A stretch of DNA of 64,000 bases. Origin: CAVPDE01 sp963702565. GTDB lineage: Bacteria > Desulfobacterota > DSM-4660 > Desulfatiglandales > HGW-15. Both the position numbers and the translations under genes were made by a program. The notes beneath the pieces were generated by a model. It was not told the DNA's origin, searched no databases, and saw nothing but the letters and a program-made list of their open reading frames with translations. Where the stretch lies: positions 1 through 64,000 of the forward strand of contig CAVPDE010000018.1 in NCBI GenBank assembly GCA_963702565.1. The letters run 5' to 3'. Positions 33,039 through 42,305 of this stretch are shown piece after piece. The first letter of the stretch is position 1, and every line of letters begins with the position of its first letter.

Positions 33039-34334
33039 ATGGATACCCCGTTCACACCGCTGGCCGACCGGATGAGGCCAAGAAAGATCGAAGAGATGGT
33101 GGGGCAGGACCATATTCTGGGTCCGAATTCGGTGCTCCTCAGAGCGATCCAGTCCGGCCATCTTTTCTCCGTTATCCTGTGGGGGCCTCCGGGATCCGGC
33201 AAGACCACCCTGGCCAAGCTGATCGCCCAGTACACTCAGAATCCCTTTCAGGCCTTTTCGGCCGTCACTTCCGGCGTGAAAGAGCTGCGGCAGGTCATTG
33301 ACACAGCCGAAAGAACCCGCAACATTTCGGGGAAGCCCACCCTTCTCTTTGTGGATGAGATTCACCGGTTCAACAAGGCCCAGCAGGACGCTTTCCTGCC
33401 CCACGTGGAAAACGGAGTGATTGTCCTCATCGGGGCGACCACCCAGAATCCGTCGTTCGAGGTCATTCCCCCTCTCCTCTCGAGGGCCAGGGTCATGATC
33501 CTTCGCCCCCTCGAGCCGGAGGATCTTAGAAAAATTCTGGACCGGGCGATCACGGACAAGGAATCGGGTCTGGGTCATCTGGAGGTTCGGATCGAGAAGG
33601 AGGCCCTCGAACACCTCATCGATCTTTCCTCAGGGGATGCGCGGGTCGCCCTCAACAACTTGGAGATCGCCGTCGAGTACGTGACGGGGGAGGGGCAAGG
33701 CCCCAAGATTCTGGACCTGGCGAGCGTGGAGCAGGCTCTGAGCAGGAAAGCGCTCGCTTATGACAAAGACGGCGAGGAACACTATAATCTCATTTCCGCC
33801 TTTCACAAAGCCCTTCGGGGAAGCGATGAACAGGCTTCCCTTTACTGGCTCTACAGGATGCTGATGGCCGGAGAAGATCCGCTGTTCATCTGCCGGCGCA
33901 TGATCCGCTTTGCGTCAGAGGACGTGGGGCTCGCAGATCCCAAAGCGCTCCAGGTGACCCTGTGCGCCTTCGAAGCGTGGGAGAAGGTGGGCCCGCCCGA
34001 GGCTGAGCTCGCTCTGGCCGAAGCGGCGGTCTACCTGGCCTCCGCCCCGAAGAGCAATGCCCTCTACCTGGGGGAGAAAGCCGTGAAGGCCGAGATTGAA
34101 GAATCAGGAGCGCAGCCTGTGCCGCTTCACATCCGCAACGCTCCCACCAGACTGATGAAGGATCTCGGTTATGCCAGGGGCTACGTCTACCCCCACAACC
34201 ACCCCGGGGCCTGGGTGAAACAGGAGTACCTGCCCGATAAGGTCAAAAGCCGGGTCTATTATCGGCCCACGGGAAGGGGGTTAGAAAAAGAGATCAAGGC
34301 CAGGATGGAGGAACTGAACAAGAAGAAAGAATAG
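33039..34334 (+). CDS. rarA: RarA/MgsA replication-associated recombination AAA+ ATPase
   Basis: A 431-residue clamp-loader-like ATPase. TPLADRMRPRKIEEMVGQDH, Walker A LWGPPGSGKTTLAKLIAQY, Walker B TLLFVDEIHRFNKAQQDAFL, sensor VLIGATTQNPSFEVIPPLLS. The MgsA C-terminal domain carries YLASAPKSNALYLGEKAV and RNAPTRLMKDLGYARGYVYP. It acts at stalled replication forks. The length is normal. No strong ribosome-binding site before the ATG. The 3' side faces the isochorismatase gene with an inverted word repeat between them. Confidence 0.94.
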   Translation: MDTPFTPLADRMRPRKIEEMVGQDHILGPNSVLLRAIQSGHLFSVILWGPPGSGKTTLAKLIAQYTQNPFQAFSAVTSGVKELRQVIDTAERTRNISGKPTLLFVDEIHRFNKAQQDAFLPHVENGVIVLIGATTQNPSFEVIPPLLSRARVMILRPLEPEDLRKILDRAITDKESGLGHLEVRIEKEALEHLIDLSSGDARVALNNLEIAVEYVTGEGQGPKILDLASVEQALSRKALAYDKDGEEHYNLISAFHKALRGSDEQASLYWLYRMLMAGEDPLFICRRMIRFASEDVGLADPKALQVTLCAFEAWEKVGPPEAELALAEAAVYLASAPKSNALYLGEKAVKAEIEESGAQPVPLHIRNAPTRLMKDLGYARGYVYPHNHPGAWVKQEYLPDKVKSRVYYRPTGRGLEKEIKARMEELNKKKE

Positions 34335-34416
34335 ACAGCGCAGAGCATAGAGTGGAGAGCAAAGAGAAAAGAAAGGAATGTTTTGCTCTCAGCTCTGTGC
34401 TCTACGCTCTACGCTG
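34334..34416. repeat. short-word inverted repeat between convergent genes
   Basis: GCGCAGAGCATAGAGTGGAG, AGCAAAGAG (34338-34366) opposes TTTTGCTCTCAGCTCTGTGC, TCTACGCTCTACGCTG (34381-34416). Same architecture as those at 19274, 30840, 39181, 41264 and 43217. It could serve as a bidirectional terminator. Confidence 0.6.
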
Positions 34417-34988
34417 AGTTCCGCCCGGAGTTGTTCGGATGTCATGATTCTGAAGAGCGGATAGAGAACGTTTTTGCGGTAGATGTCGAGCGTCTGCCGG
34501 TGGATGCTTTCCGTGGCCGCAACGGTGCAATCCTCAAGGATCACCGTCTTGAAGTCGCAGCAAAGAGCATCCATGGCCGTGGTGAGGACGCAGAAGTTGG
34601 TGGTGATTCCCGCCACAGCGCACAGGGTGACTCCCTTCGCTCGCAGCCATTCGTCGAGCCCGGTCCTGAAGAAAGCTGAAAATCGGGGTTTCGGAAGCCA
34701 AAGGTCCTCAGGGTGACGCTCCAACTCGTCGGCTACCTCTGCTCCGGCTGTTCCTGCCAGGGAGTGAGGTTTCATTTTTCCCCCAAAGATGAAGTCCCCC
34801 ACGGCAAAAGCGTCTGTGGAAAAGACAACAGGCCATGAAGCGATCCGGAAGGCTCTGATCAAACGGTTGATCGGATCAAAAAGCCGGCGAGCCAAAGGGG
34901 TGATGGGCACAGGTTTGCATTCATCGAGGTTGTCCTTCACCATGTCGACGATCAAAAGAGCCGGTTTGTCAGAAGAGAAGGTGTTCAT
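34389..34988 (-). CDS. isochorismatase-family cysteine hydrolase
   Basis: About 199 residues from ATG 34988: KPALLIVDMVKDNLDECKPV (catalytic Asp), RFSAFFRTGLDEWLRAKGV (catalytic-type Lys/Arg neighbourhood) and VAGITTNFCVLTTAMDALCC (catalytic Cys in the TNFCV motif). This is the nicotinamidase/isochorismatase fold; the substrate cannot be told. The frame is open to 35060, but the family start corresponds to 34988. The 3' end overlaps the outer arm of the inverted repeat. Single gene, divergent from ppsA. Confidence 0.85.
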   Translation of the reverse strand: MNTFSSDKPALLIVDMVKDNLDECKPVPITPLARRLFDPINRLIRAFRIASWPVVFSTDAFAVGDFIFGGKMKPHSLAGTAGAEVADELERHPEDLWLPKPRFSAFFRTGLDEWLRAKGVTLCAVAGITTNFCVLTTAMDALCCDFKTVILEDCTVAATESIHRQTLDIYRKNVLYPLFRIMTSEQLRAELSVERRAQS

Positions 34989-35188
34989 CAGCGGAGTCCA
35001 TACCTCTGGATAACCAGAGAACGCTTGGCGCCCGAGAGTTTTCTGCTCCTTGTAGACCATATTTTGTCAATTGACAATGCCGGGGCAGGAATGGTAGAAA
35101 TACAACGGCGTTATTTGTTGAAATCAGTGGATTTCCTGGCAGTATCCTTTGTTTCACCCTGGAATTGCTTTGAGGAAGGAGAAGGCTC

Positions 35189-37663
35189 ATGGCTTCGGAC
35201 AAGAGCAAACGTTTTATTCTTTGGTTCAATGAGATCGGCATAGAGGACATTCCCATGGTCGGCGGGAAGAACGCCTCTTTGGGGGAGATGTATCAGAAAC
35301 TCCACCAACAAGGCATCAATATTCCCAACGGGTTTGCCATCACCGCCTATGCCTACCGCTACTTTCTCAAGTACGCGGGCATTGAAGATGAAATCAAGAA
35401 AATCCTCAAAGATCTGGATACCCACGACCTCAGCAACCTGATGAGAAAAGGCAGAGAGGTCAGGGACATCATCCGGCACTCCGAGTTCCCGCCGGATCTC
35501 ACCCAGGCGATTTACCTGGGATATGACAAACTGGCCGAGGAATTCAGCCTGAAGGGAATGGACAACCTGGATGTGGCCATCCGGTCATCCGCCACAGCCG
35601 AAGACCTGCCGGATGCCTCTTTCGCAGGCCAGCAGGAGACGTACCTGAACATCCGGGGCAAGATGAGCGTTCTGGATGCGTGCAAGAGGTGCTTTGCGAG
35701 CCTTTTCACCAACCGGGCCATCTCCTATCGCCACGACAAGGGGTTCGGGCAGTTCGACGTATCCCTTTCCATCGCCGTCCAAAAAATGGTGCGGAGCGAT
35801 TCCGCCTATTCAGGGGTCATCTTCACCATTGACACGGAAACAGGGTTCAAAGACGCGGTGTTCATCACCGGAGCTTACGGGCTTGGCGAAAACGTGGTCC
35901 AAGGGACGGTGAACCCGGACGAGTACTTCGTGTTCAAGCCGACCCTGAAACAGGGCAAGCGAGCGATCATTCACCGCAAGGTCGGAGACCGGGACATCAA
36001 GATGGTCTATTCCCTGGAAGATGACGCCACGACCAAGAACGTCGCGGTCACCCTCAGCGAAAGACGGCGTTATGTGCTCGAAGACGACGAGGTCCTGAAG
36101 CTCGCTGAATGGGCGTGCATCATTGAAGACCACTACAGTGAAGAGGCGGGGCATTTCAAGCCCATGGATATCGAGTGGGCCAAAGATGGGGACGGCGTGA
36201 CCATCGGGACCGGAAAGCTCTTTATCGTGCAGGCCAGACCTGAGACGATTCACTCCCAGAGGAACCTCAATACCTACGAGACCTACTCTCTTCTTCAGAA
36301 GGGAGATGTCCTGGTTACAGGCATTGCCGTGGGAAGCAAGGTGGGATGCGGAGTGGCCAAGGTCATCGAAACATCCGCAGACATCACTAAATTCAAGGAA
36401 GGGGAAGTCCTGGTCACGAGCATGACCGACCCGGACTGGGAACCGATCATGAAGATCGCTTCCGCCATCGTGACCAACAGGGGCGGCCGAACATGCCATG
36501 CGGCCATTGTGTCCCGGGAACTGGGAATTCCTTGCGTCATCGGCACCGGCAACGGGGATGAGATCATCAAGCCGGGCCAGGAGATCACGGTCTCATGCTG
36601 CGAAGGGGAAACGGGCGTGGTTTACAACGGCCAGCTCAAGTTCAAGGTGGAGAGCATCAATCTGGATGAACTGCCCAAGACGCGGACCAAAATCATGATG
36701 AACGTGGGAATCCCGGAGCAGGCCTTTTCCCAGGGAATGATCCCCAATGAAGGGGTCGGTCTTACGAGGGAGGAGTTCATCATCAATTCCCACATCGGAA
36801 TTCATCCCCTGGCGCTCATCGCCTATGAAGACCTGAAGAAGAGGGCCAAGACGGATCAGCGGATTGCCGGCGTGGTGTACAAGATTGACGAAATCACAGC
36901 GGTCTACGATGACAAGAAGCAATTCTTCATCGACAAGCTTTCCGAAGGCGTCGCACGAATTGCCGCAGGCTTTTATCCCAACGATGTGATCGTGCGGCTT
37001 TCCGATTTCAAGACGAATGAGTACGAGAACCTGCTGGGCGGGTTCCTTTACGAACCCACGGAAAGCAACCCCATGATCGGCTGGAGAGGAGCGTCGCGCT
37101 ACTATGATGACAACTACAAACCGGCCTTTGAGCTCGAGTGCCGCGCCCTGCGCAAGGCGAGAAGCGAGATGGGCCTGACGAACATCAAGGTGATGGTTCC
37201 CTTTTGCAGGACCCCTGAGGAGGGGAAAAAGGTCGTCGCCTTGATGAAGAAATTCGGTCTGGTCCAGGGGGAAGAGGGGCTGGAAATTTATGTCATGTGC
37301 GAGATTCCAAGCAACGTCATCTGCGCCGACCAGTTCGCCGAGATTTTTGACGGTTTTTCCATCGGCTCGAATGATCTGACCCAGCTGGCGCTCGGGCTGG
37401 ACCGGGATTCCACTTTGGTTTCCCATCTCTATGATGAAAGAAACGAGGCTGTGAAGCGGCTCGTGGCCCAGGTGATCAAGGTGGCTAAGGAAAAAGGCCG
37501 GAAAATCGGAATTTGCGGACAGGGCCCGAGCGACTTCCCTGAATTTGCGGAGTTCCTCGTAGAATGTGGCATTGACTCCATCAGCCTGATCCCTGACACA
37601 GTGGTGAAGACAAGGCTTGCGATTGCCAAGAAGGAAAAACAAATGGGAGTGAAGGCCAAGTAG
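35189..37663 (+). CDS. ppsA: phosphoenolpyruvate synthase
   Basis: An 824-residue enzyme with the three usual parts. The N-terminal ATP-grasp domain is IPMVGGKNASLGEMYQKLHQ, VAIRSSATAEDLPDASFAGQ. The swivelling phosphohistidine domain is GGRTCHAAIVSRELGIPCVI, with His437 as phosphoacceptor. The C-terminal PEP/pyruvate barrel ends FSIGSNDLTQLALGLDRDST and IGICGQGPSDFPEF, with the catalytic Cys. It converts pyruvate + ATP + water to PEP, AMP and phosphate, feeding gluconeogenesis from acetyl-CoA-derived pyruvate. That is apt for an anaerobe growing on aromatic or fatty acids. GGAAGGAG precedes the ATG. Confidence 0.95.
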   Translation: MASDKSKRFILWFNEIGIEDIPMVGGKNASLGEMYQKLHQQGINIPNGFAITAYAYRYFLKYAGIEDEIKKILKDLDTHDLSNLMRKGREVRDIIRHSEFPPDLTQAIYLGYDKLAEEFSLKGMDNLDVAIRSSATAEDLPDASFAGQQETYLNIRGKMSVLDACKRCFASLFTNRAISYRHDKGFGQFDVSLSIAVQKMVRSDSAYSGVIFTIDTETGFKDAVFITGAYGLGENVVQGTVNPDEYFVFKPTLKQGKRAIIHRKVGDRDIKMVYSLEDDATTKNVAVTLSERRRYVLEDDEVLKLAEWACIIEDHYSEEAGHFKPMDIEWAKDGDGVTIGTGKLFIVQARPETIHSQRNLNTYETYSLLQKGDVLVTGIAVGSKVGCGVAKVIETSADITKFKEGEVLVTSMTDPDWEPIMKIASAIVTNRGGRTCHAAIVSRELGIPCVIGTGNGDEIIKPGQEITVSCCEGETGVVYNGQLKFKVESINLDELPKTRTKIMMNVGIPEQAFSQGMIPNEGVGLTREEFIINSHIGIHPLALIAYEDLKKRAKTDQRIAGVVYKIDEITAVYDDKKQFFIDKLSEGVARIAAGFYPNDVIVRLSDFKTNEYENLLGGFLYEPTESNPMIGWRGASRYYDDNYKPAFELECRALRKARSEMGLTNIKVMVPFCRTPEEGKKVVALMKKFGLVQGEEGLEIYVMCEIPSNVICADQFAEIFDGFSIGSNDLTQLALGLDRDSTLVSHLYDERNEAVKRLVAQVIKVAKEKGRKIGICGQGPSDFPEFAEFLVECGIDSISLIPDTVVKTRLAIAKKEKQMGVKAK

Positions 37664-37680
37664 TTAGCCAAGAAGGACTT

Positions 37681-38670
37681 ATGCCAGGGATACGAATTCT
37701 GGGGACAGGATCCTATGTCCCCCCTAAAGTGCTGACCAACCTCGATCTCCAGAAGATGGGGCTCGACACGACGGACGAGTGGATCATTCAACGCACCGGA
37801 GTCCGGGAAAGGCGCATGGCCGATCCGGACGTGGCCACCTCGGACCTTTCTCTTGAAGCGGCCCGCAAAGCCCTTGCAATGGCGGGACTGACGGCCAAGG
37901 ACTTGGATCTCATCATCATCGGGACCATCACTCCCGACACCTGCTGCCCGTCCGCCGCGAACTGGCTTCAAGCCAAACTGGATGCGCCTCAGGCCGTGAC
38001 CTTCGATGTGACGGCGGCCTGCTCCGGGTTTATCTTCAGCCTCAATGTGGCGACTCAGTATCTCCTCACCGGGTTTTCAAAGACCGTGCTCGTGGTGGGT
38101 GCGGAAGTCATGACCCGGACCCTCAACTGGAAGGACAGGACCACCTGCATCTTGTGGGGGGACGGAGCCGGAGCGGCCATCCTGACCAGGGACGGCGGGG
38201 GGCATCAGCTTCTTTCCACTCACATCCACACGGACGGAAAAAACGGGCAGGATCTTCTCATGCCCGGAGGCGGTTCGCGCACCACGCCGATTTCCCATGA
38301 AAGCGTGGACAAGGGGCTTCACACGTTGAACATGATCGAGGCGAACGCGAGCTTCCGGGTGGCCGTGCGGCACTTTGTCGAGTCCATCAAAGAGGCGGCG
38401 GACCACAGCAAGGTGGCGATCAAGGACATCGCCTGGTTCGTCCCCCATCAAGCCAACTTGAGAATGTTTCAATCCATAGCTAAGACCCTGCAGCTCCCCA
38501 TAGAGAAGTTTTATGTGACCCTCCACAAGTACGGAAACATCTCCTCCGCCTCCTGTGCCATAGCCTTTGATGAAGCGGTAAGGGATGGAAGCATCAAAGA
38601 GGGTGACCTCGTGTGCCTCCCTGTTTTCGGGGGGGGCCTGACCTGGGGAAGCGCGTTGGTGAAGTGGTAA
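37681..38670 (+). CDS. fabH: 3-oxoacyl-ACP synthase III (FabH)
   Basis: A 329-residue condensing enzyme. The triad is visible as Cys114 in TAACSGFIFSL, His256 in WFVPHQANLRM and Asn286 in GNISSAS. Other family features: TGVRERRMADPDVATSDLSL and WGDGAGAAIL. It starts fatty-acid synthesis from acetyl-CoA and malonyl-ACP, or a related acyl-CoA primer. It lies 17 bp after ppsA and is probably in the same transcript. Related KAS III enzymes in secondary metabolism cannot be fully excluded. Confidence 0.92.
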   Translation: MPGIRILGTGSYVPPKVLTNLDLQKMGLDTTDEWIIQRTGVRERRMADPDVATSDLSLEAARKALAMAGLTAKDLDLIIIGTITPDTCCPSAANWLQAKLDAPQAVTFDVTAACSGFIFSLNVATQYLLTGFSKTVLVVGAEVMTRTLNWKDRTTCILWGDGAGAAILTRDGGGHQLLSTHIHTDGKNGQDLLMPGGGSRTTPISHESVDKGLHTLNMIEANASFRVAVRHFVESIKEAADHSKVAIKDIAWFVPHQANLRMFQSIAKTLQLPIEKFYVTLHKYGNISSASCAIAFDEAVRDGSIKEGDLVCLPVFGGGLTWGSALVKW

Positions 38671-38691
38671 TGCGTCGAAAGGAGGGGCAAC

Positions 38692-39141
38692 ATGGCGGGT
38701 AAATCGAAAAAGGCCGTGGTCAGAAAGATGAAGGAGAAAGACCTGGACGACGTTGTGGCGATCGACACCAAAGTCCTGGGCAAATCACGTTGGGATTACT
38801 GGCTCATGAAGATGAGCCTTGCTGAACAGCGGTTGCCCATTGCTTCTCTGGTGGCGGAAGCGGACGGGAAAGTGGTCGGCTTCATTCTGGGAGATGCGAG
38901 CGGATATGAATACAGTGTGCCGGAGAACATCGGATGGATTGACACCATCGGGGTGGATCCCGCCTATCAAAAGCAGGGGATCGCCCAGATGCTGATGAAA
39001 GAAATGATCGCCAACCTCAAGAAAGTCGGAGTCGATACCATTTACACCATGGTCAACTGGCCGGACTGGGACTTGGTCAAGTTCTTTCACGCTTGCGGGT
39101 TCCAGAAAGGCCCCCTGATCAACCTGGAACTCAAAGTCTGA
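38692..39141 (+). CDS. GNAT-family N-acetyltransferase
   Basis: A 149-residue GNAT: KAVVRKMKEKDLDDVVAIDT, then SLVAEADGKVVGFILGDASG and the acetyl-CoA loop IGVDPAYQKQGIAQMLMKEM. VDTIYTMVNWPDWDLVKFFH, ACGFQKGPLINLEL closes it. Resembles the RimI-like proteins. The substrate is unknown. It lies 21 bp after fabH, likely third gene of a ppsA-fabH-GNAT unit, with GAGGGG before the ATG. Confidence 0.85.
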   Translation: MAGKSKKAVVRKMKEKDLDDVVAIDTKVLGKSRWDYWLMKMSLAEQRLPIASLVAEADGKVVGFILGDASGYEYSVPENIGWIDTIGVDPAYQKQGIAQMLMKEMIANLKKVGVDTIYTMVNWPDWDLVKFFHACGFQKGPLINLELKV

Positions 39142-39180
39142 CGACACCCTGCCTAATGCAGACCTATGGCCGCACAAGAA

Positions 39181-39252
39181 CAGTAAGCAGCAGGTAGTAT
39201 GCAGTAAGCACCAAGAGCCCTTCCTTGCCGCATGCTACTTACTGCCCACTCA
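39181..39252. repeat. short-word inverted repeat between convergent genes
   Basis: GTAAGCAGCAGGTAGTATGC, AGTAAGCA (39183-39210) opposes CGCATGCTACTTACTGCC, CACTCATT (39230-39256). The words match those at 19274-19340, so these two belong to one sequence class. Confidence 0.6.
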
Positions 39253-39271
39253 TTTTTTTATAGGGAAGGTT

Positions 39272-41188
39272 CTAAGGCAAGGGGGCGGGCAGGATCCCTC
39301 TTTGCCGGAAGTCTTCGCTCACGTAATCCAGGCCCAGCTTGTCCAACGTCTCTTTGGTCGGAACCCCTTCCGGGGTCCACCCTTTGAATTCATAATACGC
39401 GTCAAGCACCTTGGTTTCCATCTCGGGGTCTCTTACCTCCCAATGGTCTTCAGGCGGCTTTTCGTCCTTTCTCCTCAAGCCTCTCCTTACATTGAGGGCT
39501 CTCACCAGGTTTCGGTTCCTTCTCCCTGTTTCCCACAGGCCCTCTGAATCAAGCTCCATCCCGGTCGCCATGGAGATGAAATCCGGCAGATTGTAGATGT
39601 GATACGGAGTCCTCCCGCCGAATTGGCCTCTGAAGGACGACAAAAAAGAGCACATCCCGATGGCGTCGTCGATGTAATGCATGGTCTCATTCCAATCCGC
39701 AATGTGAACAGATGCTTCAATAGAGGGATGTTGACGTGGCTCCCACTCCAAAAACCATTTCTTGAACCTCTCAGGAGCGGCGTCCCAATTTCTTACAAAC
39801 TCCTCCCTCTCTTTCTTGTCTGCAATGGGGGACTGGGGGTAGGACCCTTCCATCTGGGTGATCGTCATCTTCTCGCCGGTGGCATACATCAGGAAATAAG
39901 GGTAATTGATCATTTTCAGCTTGAGAGGGAGCTGCTCAAATTTCTTAATGGTATTGTGATCAAATTTTTCCGCGCCCTTCCCGATCCGACGGGCCGCCCG
40001 ATAAACGCCGTCGGCCAAAACATCTCCTATGCCTTCGCGCCGAACAATTTTCTCAACAAGATAGAAAAACCTTTGCCCGGAGTCGGACGGAAATCCCGGC
40101 AGGTCCCTGTCGGTTAGAATCCCGGCTTCGTAGAGTTCAACGGCGAAGGCGAGAACCTGCGGCGTCGAGTACCCGTCCAGTCCGTACTCCTGAGTCAGGC
40201 CGAGAATGTCATAATTGAAATCCAGCTCTTTATAGGCCGCCATGGCGTAGGTCAGTTTGCTGTAGCACTTTTGGAAGTAGGTTTGTCGTCCCGGGTAGGA
40301 AATGGCCTGATGGCAGTCCTTCGGACAGTTGTAGCACCCTGTCCATCGAAGCCGCACGGTGTCGGAGATCGCCTTCCACTTCTTTTCCCGCTCTTTGTTC
40401 CAATAGCCTTTTTTCCGGTCGCGCGCATGGCCCCAGGCGAAATTGTCGACGTGGAAAGTTTCATCATCCTCATGCGCCATGGGATCCCCGCACTTCGGGT
40501 TCTCATAGATTTTCTTCCTCACGCCGAGGCATTTCTCGATGAGCTCAGCCGGCCGGGCCAGATGGATGTCCTTTGTTCCGCGAACCGCTATGGCCTTTAA
40601 CCTTTTATCTCCCATGATCACGCCCACCCCTCGCGAGGCGCTGGAGTTGGAGTGTTCGATGGTCGACATGTAGACCCTGTTTTCACCGGCCGGGCCGATG
40701 GCGGCCACCTGGGCGTTGGGTTCCTTCAACTCCTTTTGAAGGAGACCCCCTGTTTCCAGAGCGCCTTTCCCCTGGAGATGAGAGGCATCCCGTATCTCCA
40801 CCTTGTCATTGTGGATCCATAAATAAACTAGGCCGGGGGACTTGCCGCGAAGGATGATTTTGTCGTAACCGGCATGTTTCATTTCAGGTCCGAAGAATCC
40901 TCCGAACAGTGAATTCGAATAAAAGTTTGTCTGGGGAGAAAAGGTATTCACGACGGTGCGATTGGCGCCGGGAACAGGGGTGCCGTGCAACAGACCGGTG
41001 CTGAAGATGAGAAGGTTATCGGGTGAAAAGGGTTCAACTTCAGGAGGAACCCTGTCCCACAGGATCTTGGCAGCAGTCCCCTGACCCCCCAGATAACGTT
41101 CGGTTGACCTTGGGTCGGTTTCTACCCTCTCTATGCTCCCTCGCGTCAGATCAATCTCCAGATTAAACCCTGCTTCTGCGTATCGCAT
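39272..41188 (-). CDS. BamB-like tungsten aldehyde:ferredoxin oxidoreductase family protein (second paralogue)
   Basis: About 638 residues: MRYAEAGFNLEIDLTRGS, LGGQGTAAKILWDRVPPEVE, SPDNLLIFSTGLLHGTPVPG, ANRTVVNTFSPQ and RGVGVIMGDKRLKAIAVRGT. The 4Fe-4S ligands are CYNCPKDC plus the late Cys in DAIGMCSFLSSF. It is clearly related to the BamB at 48298 over its length but diverged. It shares the AOR scaffold with a tungsten/bis-metallopterin site and a single cluster. It could be a second dearomatising subunit with another ring substrate, or another AOR activity. The start at 41188 (GGAG upstream) is set by alignment with BamB. Divergent to fdhD. Confidence 0.85.
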   Translation of the reverse strand: MRYAEAGFNLEIDLTRGSIERVETDPRSTERYLGGQGTAAKILWDRVPPEVEPFSPDNLLIFSTGLLHGTPVPGANRTVVNTFSPQTNFYSNSLFGGFFGPEMKHAGYDKIILRGKSPGLVYLWIHNDKVEIRDASHLQGKGALETGGLLQKELKEPNAQVAAIGPAGENRVYMSTIEHSNSSASRGVGVIMGDKRLKAIAVRGTKDIHLARPAELIEKCLGVRKKIYENPKCGDPMAHEDDETFHVDNFAWGHARDRKKGYWNKEREKKWKAISDTVRLRWTGCYNCPKDCHQAISYPGRQTYFQKCYSKLTYAMAAYKELDFNYDILGLTQEYGLDGYSTPQVLAFAVELYEAGILTDRDLPGFPSDSGQRFFYLVEKIVRREGIGDVLADGVYRAARRIGKGAEKFDHNTIKKFEQLPLKLKMINYPYFLMYATGEKMTITQMEGSYPQSPIADKKEREEFVRNWDAAPERFKKWFLEWEPRQHPSIEASVHIADWNETMHYIDDAIGMCSFLSSFRGQFGGRTPYHIYNLPDFISMATGMELDSEGLWETGRRNRNLVRALNVRRGLRRKDEKPPEDHWEVRDPEMETKVLDAYYEFKGWTPEGVPTKETLDKLGLDYVSEDFRQRGILPAPLP

Positions 41189-41263
41189 GGCTACTCCTAG
41201 CGCTACTCCCAGGCACGACATGACCCTGTAACAGCTGCCTGCTGAGGCGACGGTGCTCAAAGG

Positions 41264-41334
41264 CTGACGGTACACGGCGCACGGAGCAAGGGTTTGGGAT
41301 CTTCCGTGGGCCGTGCACCCTGCACCGTGCACCA
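41264..41334. repeat. short-word inverted repeat between fdhD and the AOR gene
   Basis: CTGACGGTACACGGCGCACG (41264-41284) opposes CCGTGGGCCGTGCACCCTGC, ACCGTGCACC (41305-41334). Degenerate GTGCACC words make up both arms. Confidence 0.55.
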
Positions 41335-41413
41335 TCGTTTGCCTGCGCTGACGCTTGACACCCCGGGCCGAAATCTCCTATACTCCGCCTCACAGAAAGC
41401 GAGTTTCTATCCC

Positions 41414-42232
41414 TTGAGCGATACCACCATCCTTAGAACAGTCCTCTTGCAGGAAGGAAAAGTCAAGAGCTCCATTAGGCTGGACCTGATCCAGGAGGAG
41501 CCCCTGTCCATTCGGATTCAGGGCCAGCCCTATGCCGTGGTCATGCGCACCCCGGGGGACGAACCGGCCCATGTGGCCGGGTTTTGTCTGGCCGAAGGCA
41601 TCGTGGACAGCCCCGACGACATCGGAACCATCGCCTCCTGCGAGGGGGAAGCCACAAACGTGGTGACCATGACGGTCACACCGATCCGCTTGACGGCCAT
41701 CACCGGTGTGCTGGAGCGCAGGGGCTTTGTGAGCCAGACGAGCTGCGGCATCTGCGGCAAGGAACTGGTGGAAGACCTTTCGCAGATGGTCAAGGTTCTG
41801 CCCGACGGTCCGGCCATTGACCTGGAAAGGGCTTATCACTGCCTGGAGACGTTAAAGCAACACCAGATCCTCTATCAGCAGACCCGCGCCTCCCATGCTG
41901 CAGCCCTCTTCAGCTCCGACTTTGAACTTCTGTCCCTGGCCGAGGATGTGGGACGTCACAACGCCCTGGACAAGGCCATCGGAAAGCTTTTCCTCAAGAG
42001 AACCCTGCACCAGGCCGGGGTGTTGATCCTTTCTTCCCGCATCAGCTACGAGCTGGTTCAGAAGGCGGCTCGCGCCAAAATCCCCTTCATCATGGCGGCG
42101 TCCAGGCCCACGGCCCTGGCCGTGCAATTGGCCGACTCCCTGAACATGACCCTGGCCTCGCCGTCCAAAGGCTCGGGGATTCACGTCTATTGCGGTAGCC
42201 GGCGCCTGACCGCTTCCCCCTCCGGTCCATGA
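41414..42232 (+). CDS. fdhD: FdhD sulfur carrier for Mo/W enzymes
   Basis: About 272 residues in the family region: EEPLSIRIQGQPYAVVMRTP, DEPAHVAGFCLAEGIVDSPD, the sulfur-carrying Cys pair in TSCGICGKELVEDL, then SRASHAAALFSSD-type and LAEDVGRHNALDKAIGKLF, VLILSSRISYELVQKAARAK. FdhD passes sulfur from IscS to the bis-MGD cofactor of formate dehydrogenase. Here it lies between two tungsten AOR-family genes, suggesting it serves them. The start is uncertain: the frame is open from 41294 across a repeat; TTG 41414 is my choice. Confidence 0.88.
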   Translation: MSDTTILRTVLLQEGKVKSSIRLDLIQEEPLSIRIQGQPYAVVMRTPGDEPAHVAGFCLAEGIVDSPDDIGTIASCEGEATNVVTMTVTPIRLTAITGVLERRGFVSQTSCGICGKELVEDLSQMVKVLPDGPAIDLERAYHCLETLKQHQILYQQTRASHAAALFSSDFELLSLAEDVGRHNALDKAIGKLFLKRTLHQAGVLILSSRISYELVQKAARAKIPFIMAASRPTALAVQLADSLNMTLASPSKGSGIHVYCGSRRLTASPSGP

Positions 42233-42305
42233 AGTTGAGCTTTGATTCGTTTCGAAAGAAGGAGTGATCGATCGGAATGATGAGAAGTCCCTTTCGGGAC
42301 TTCTC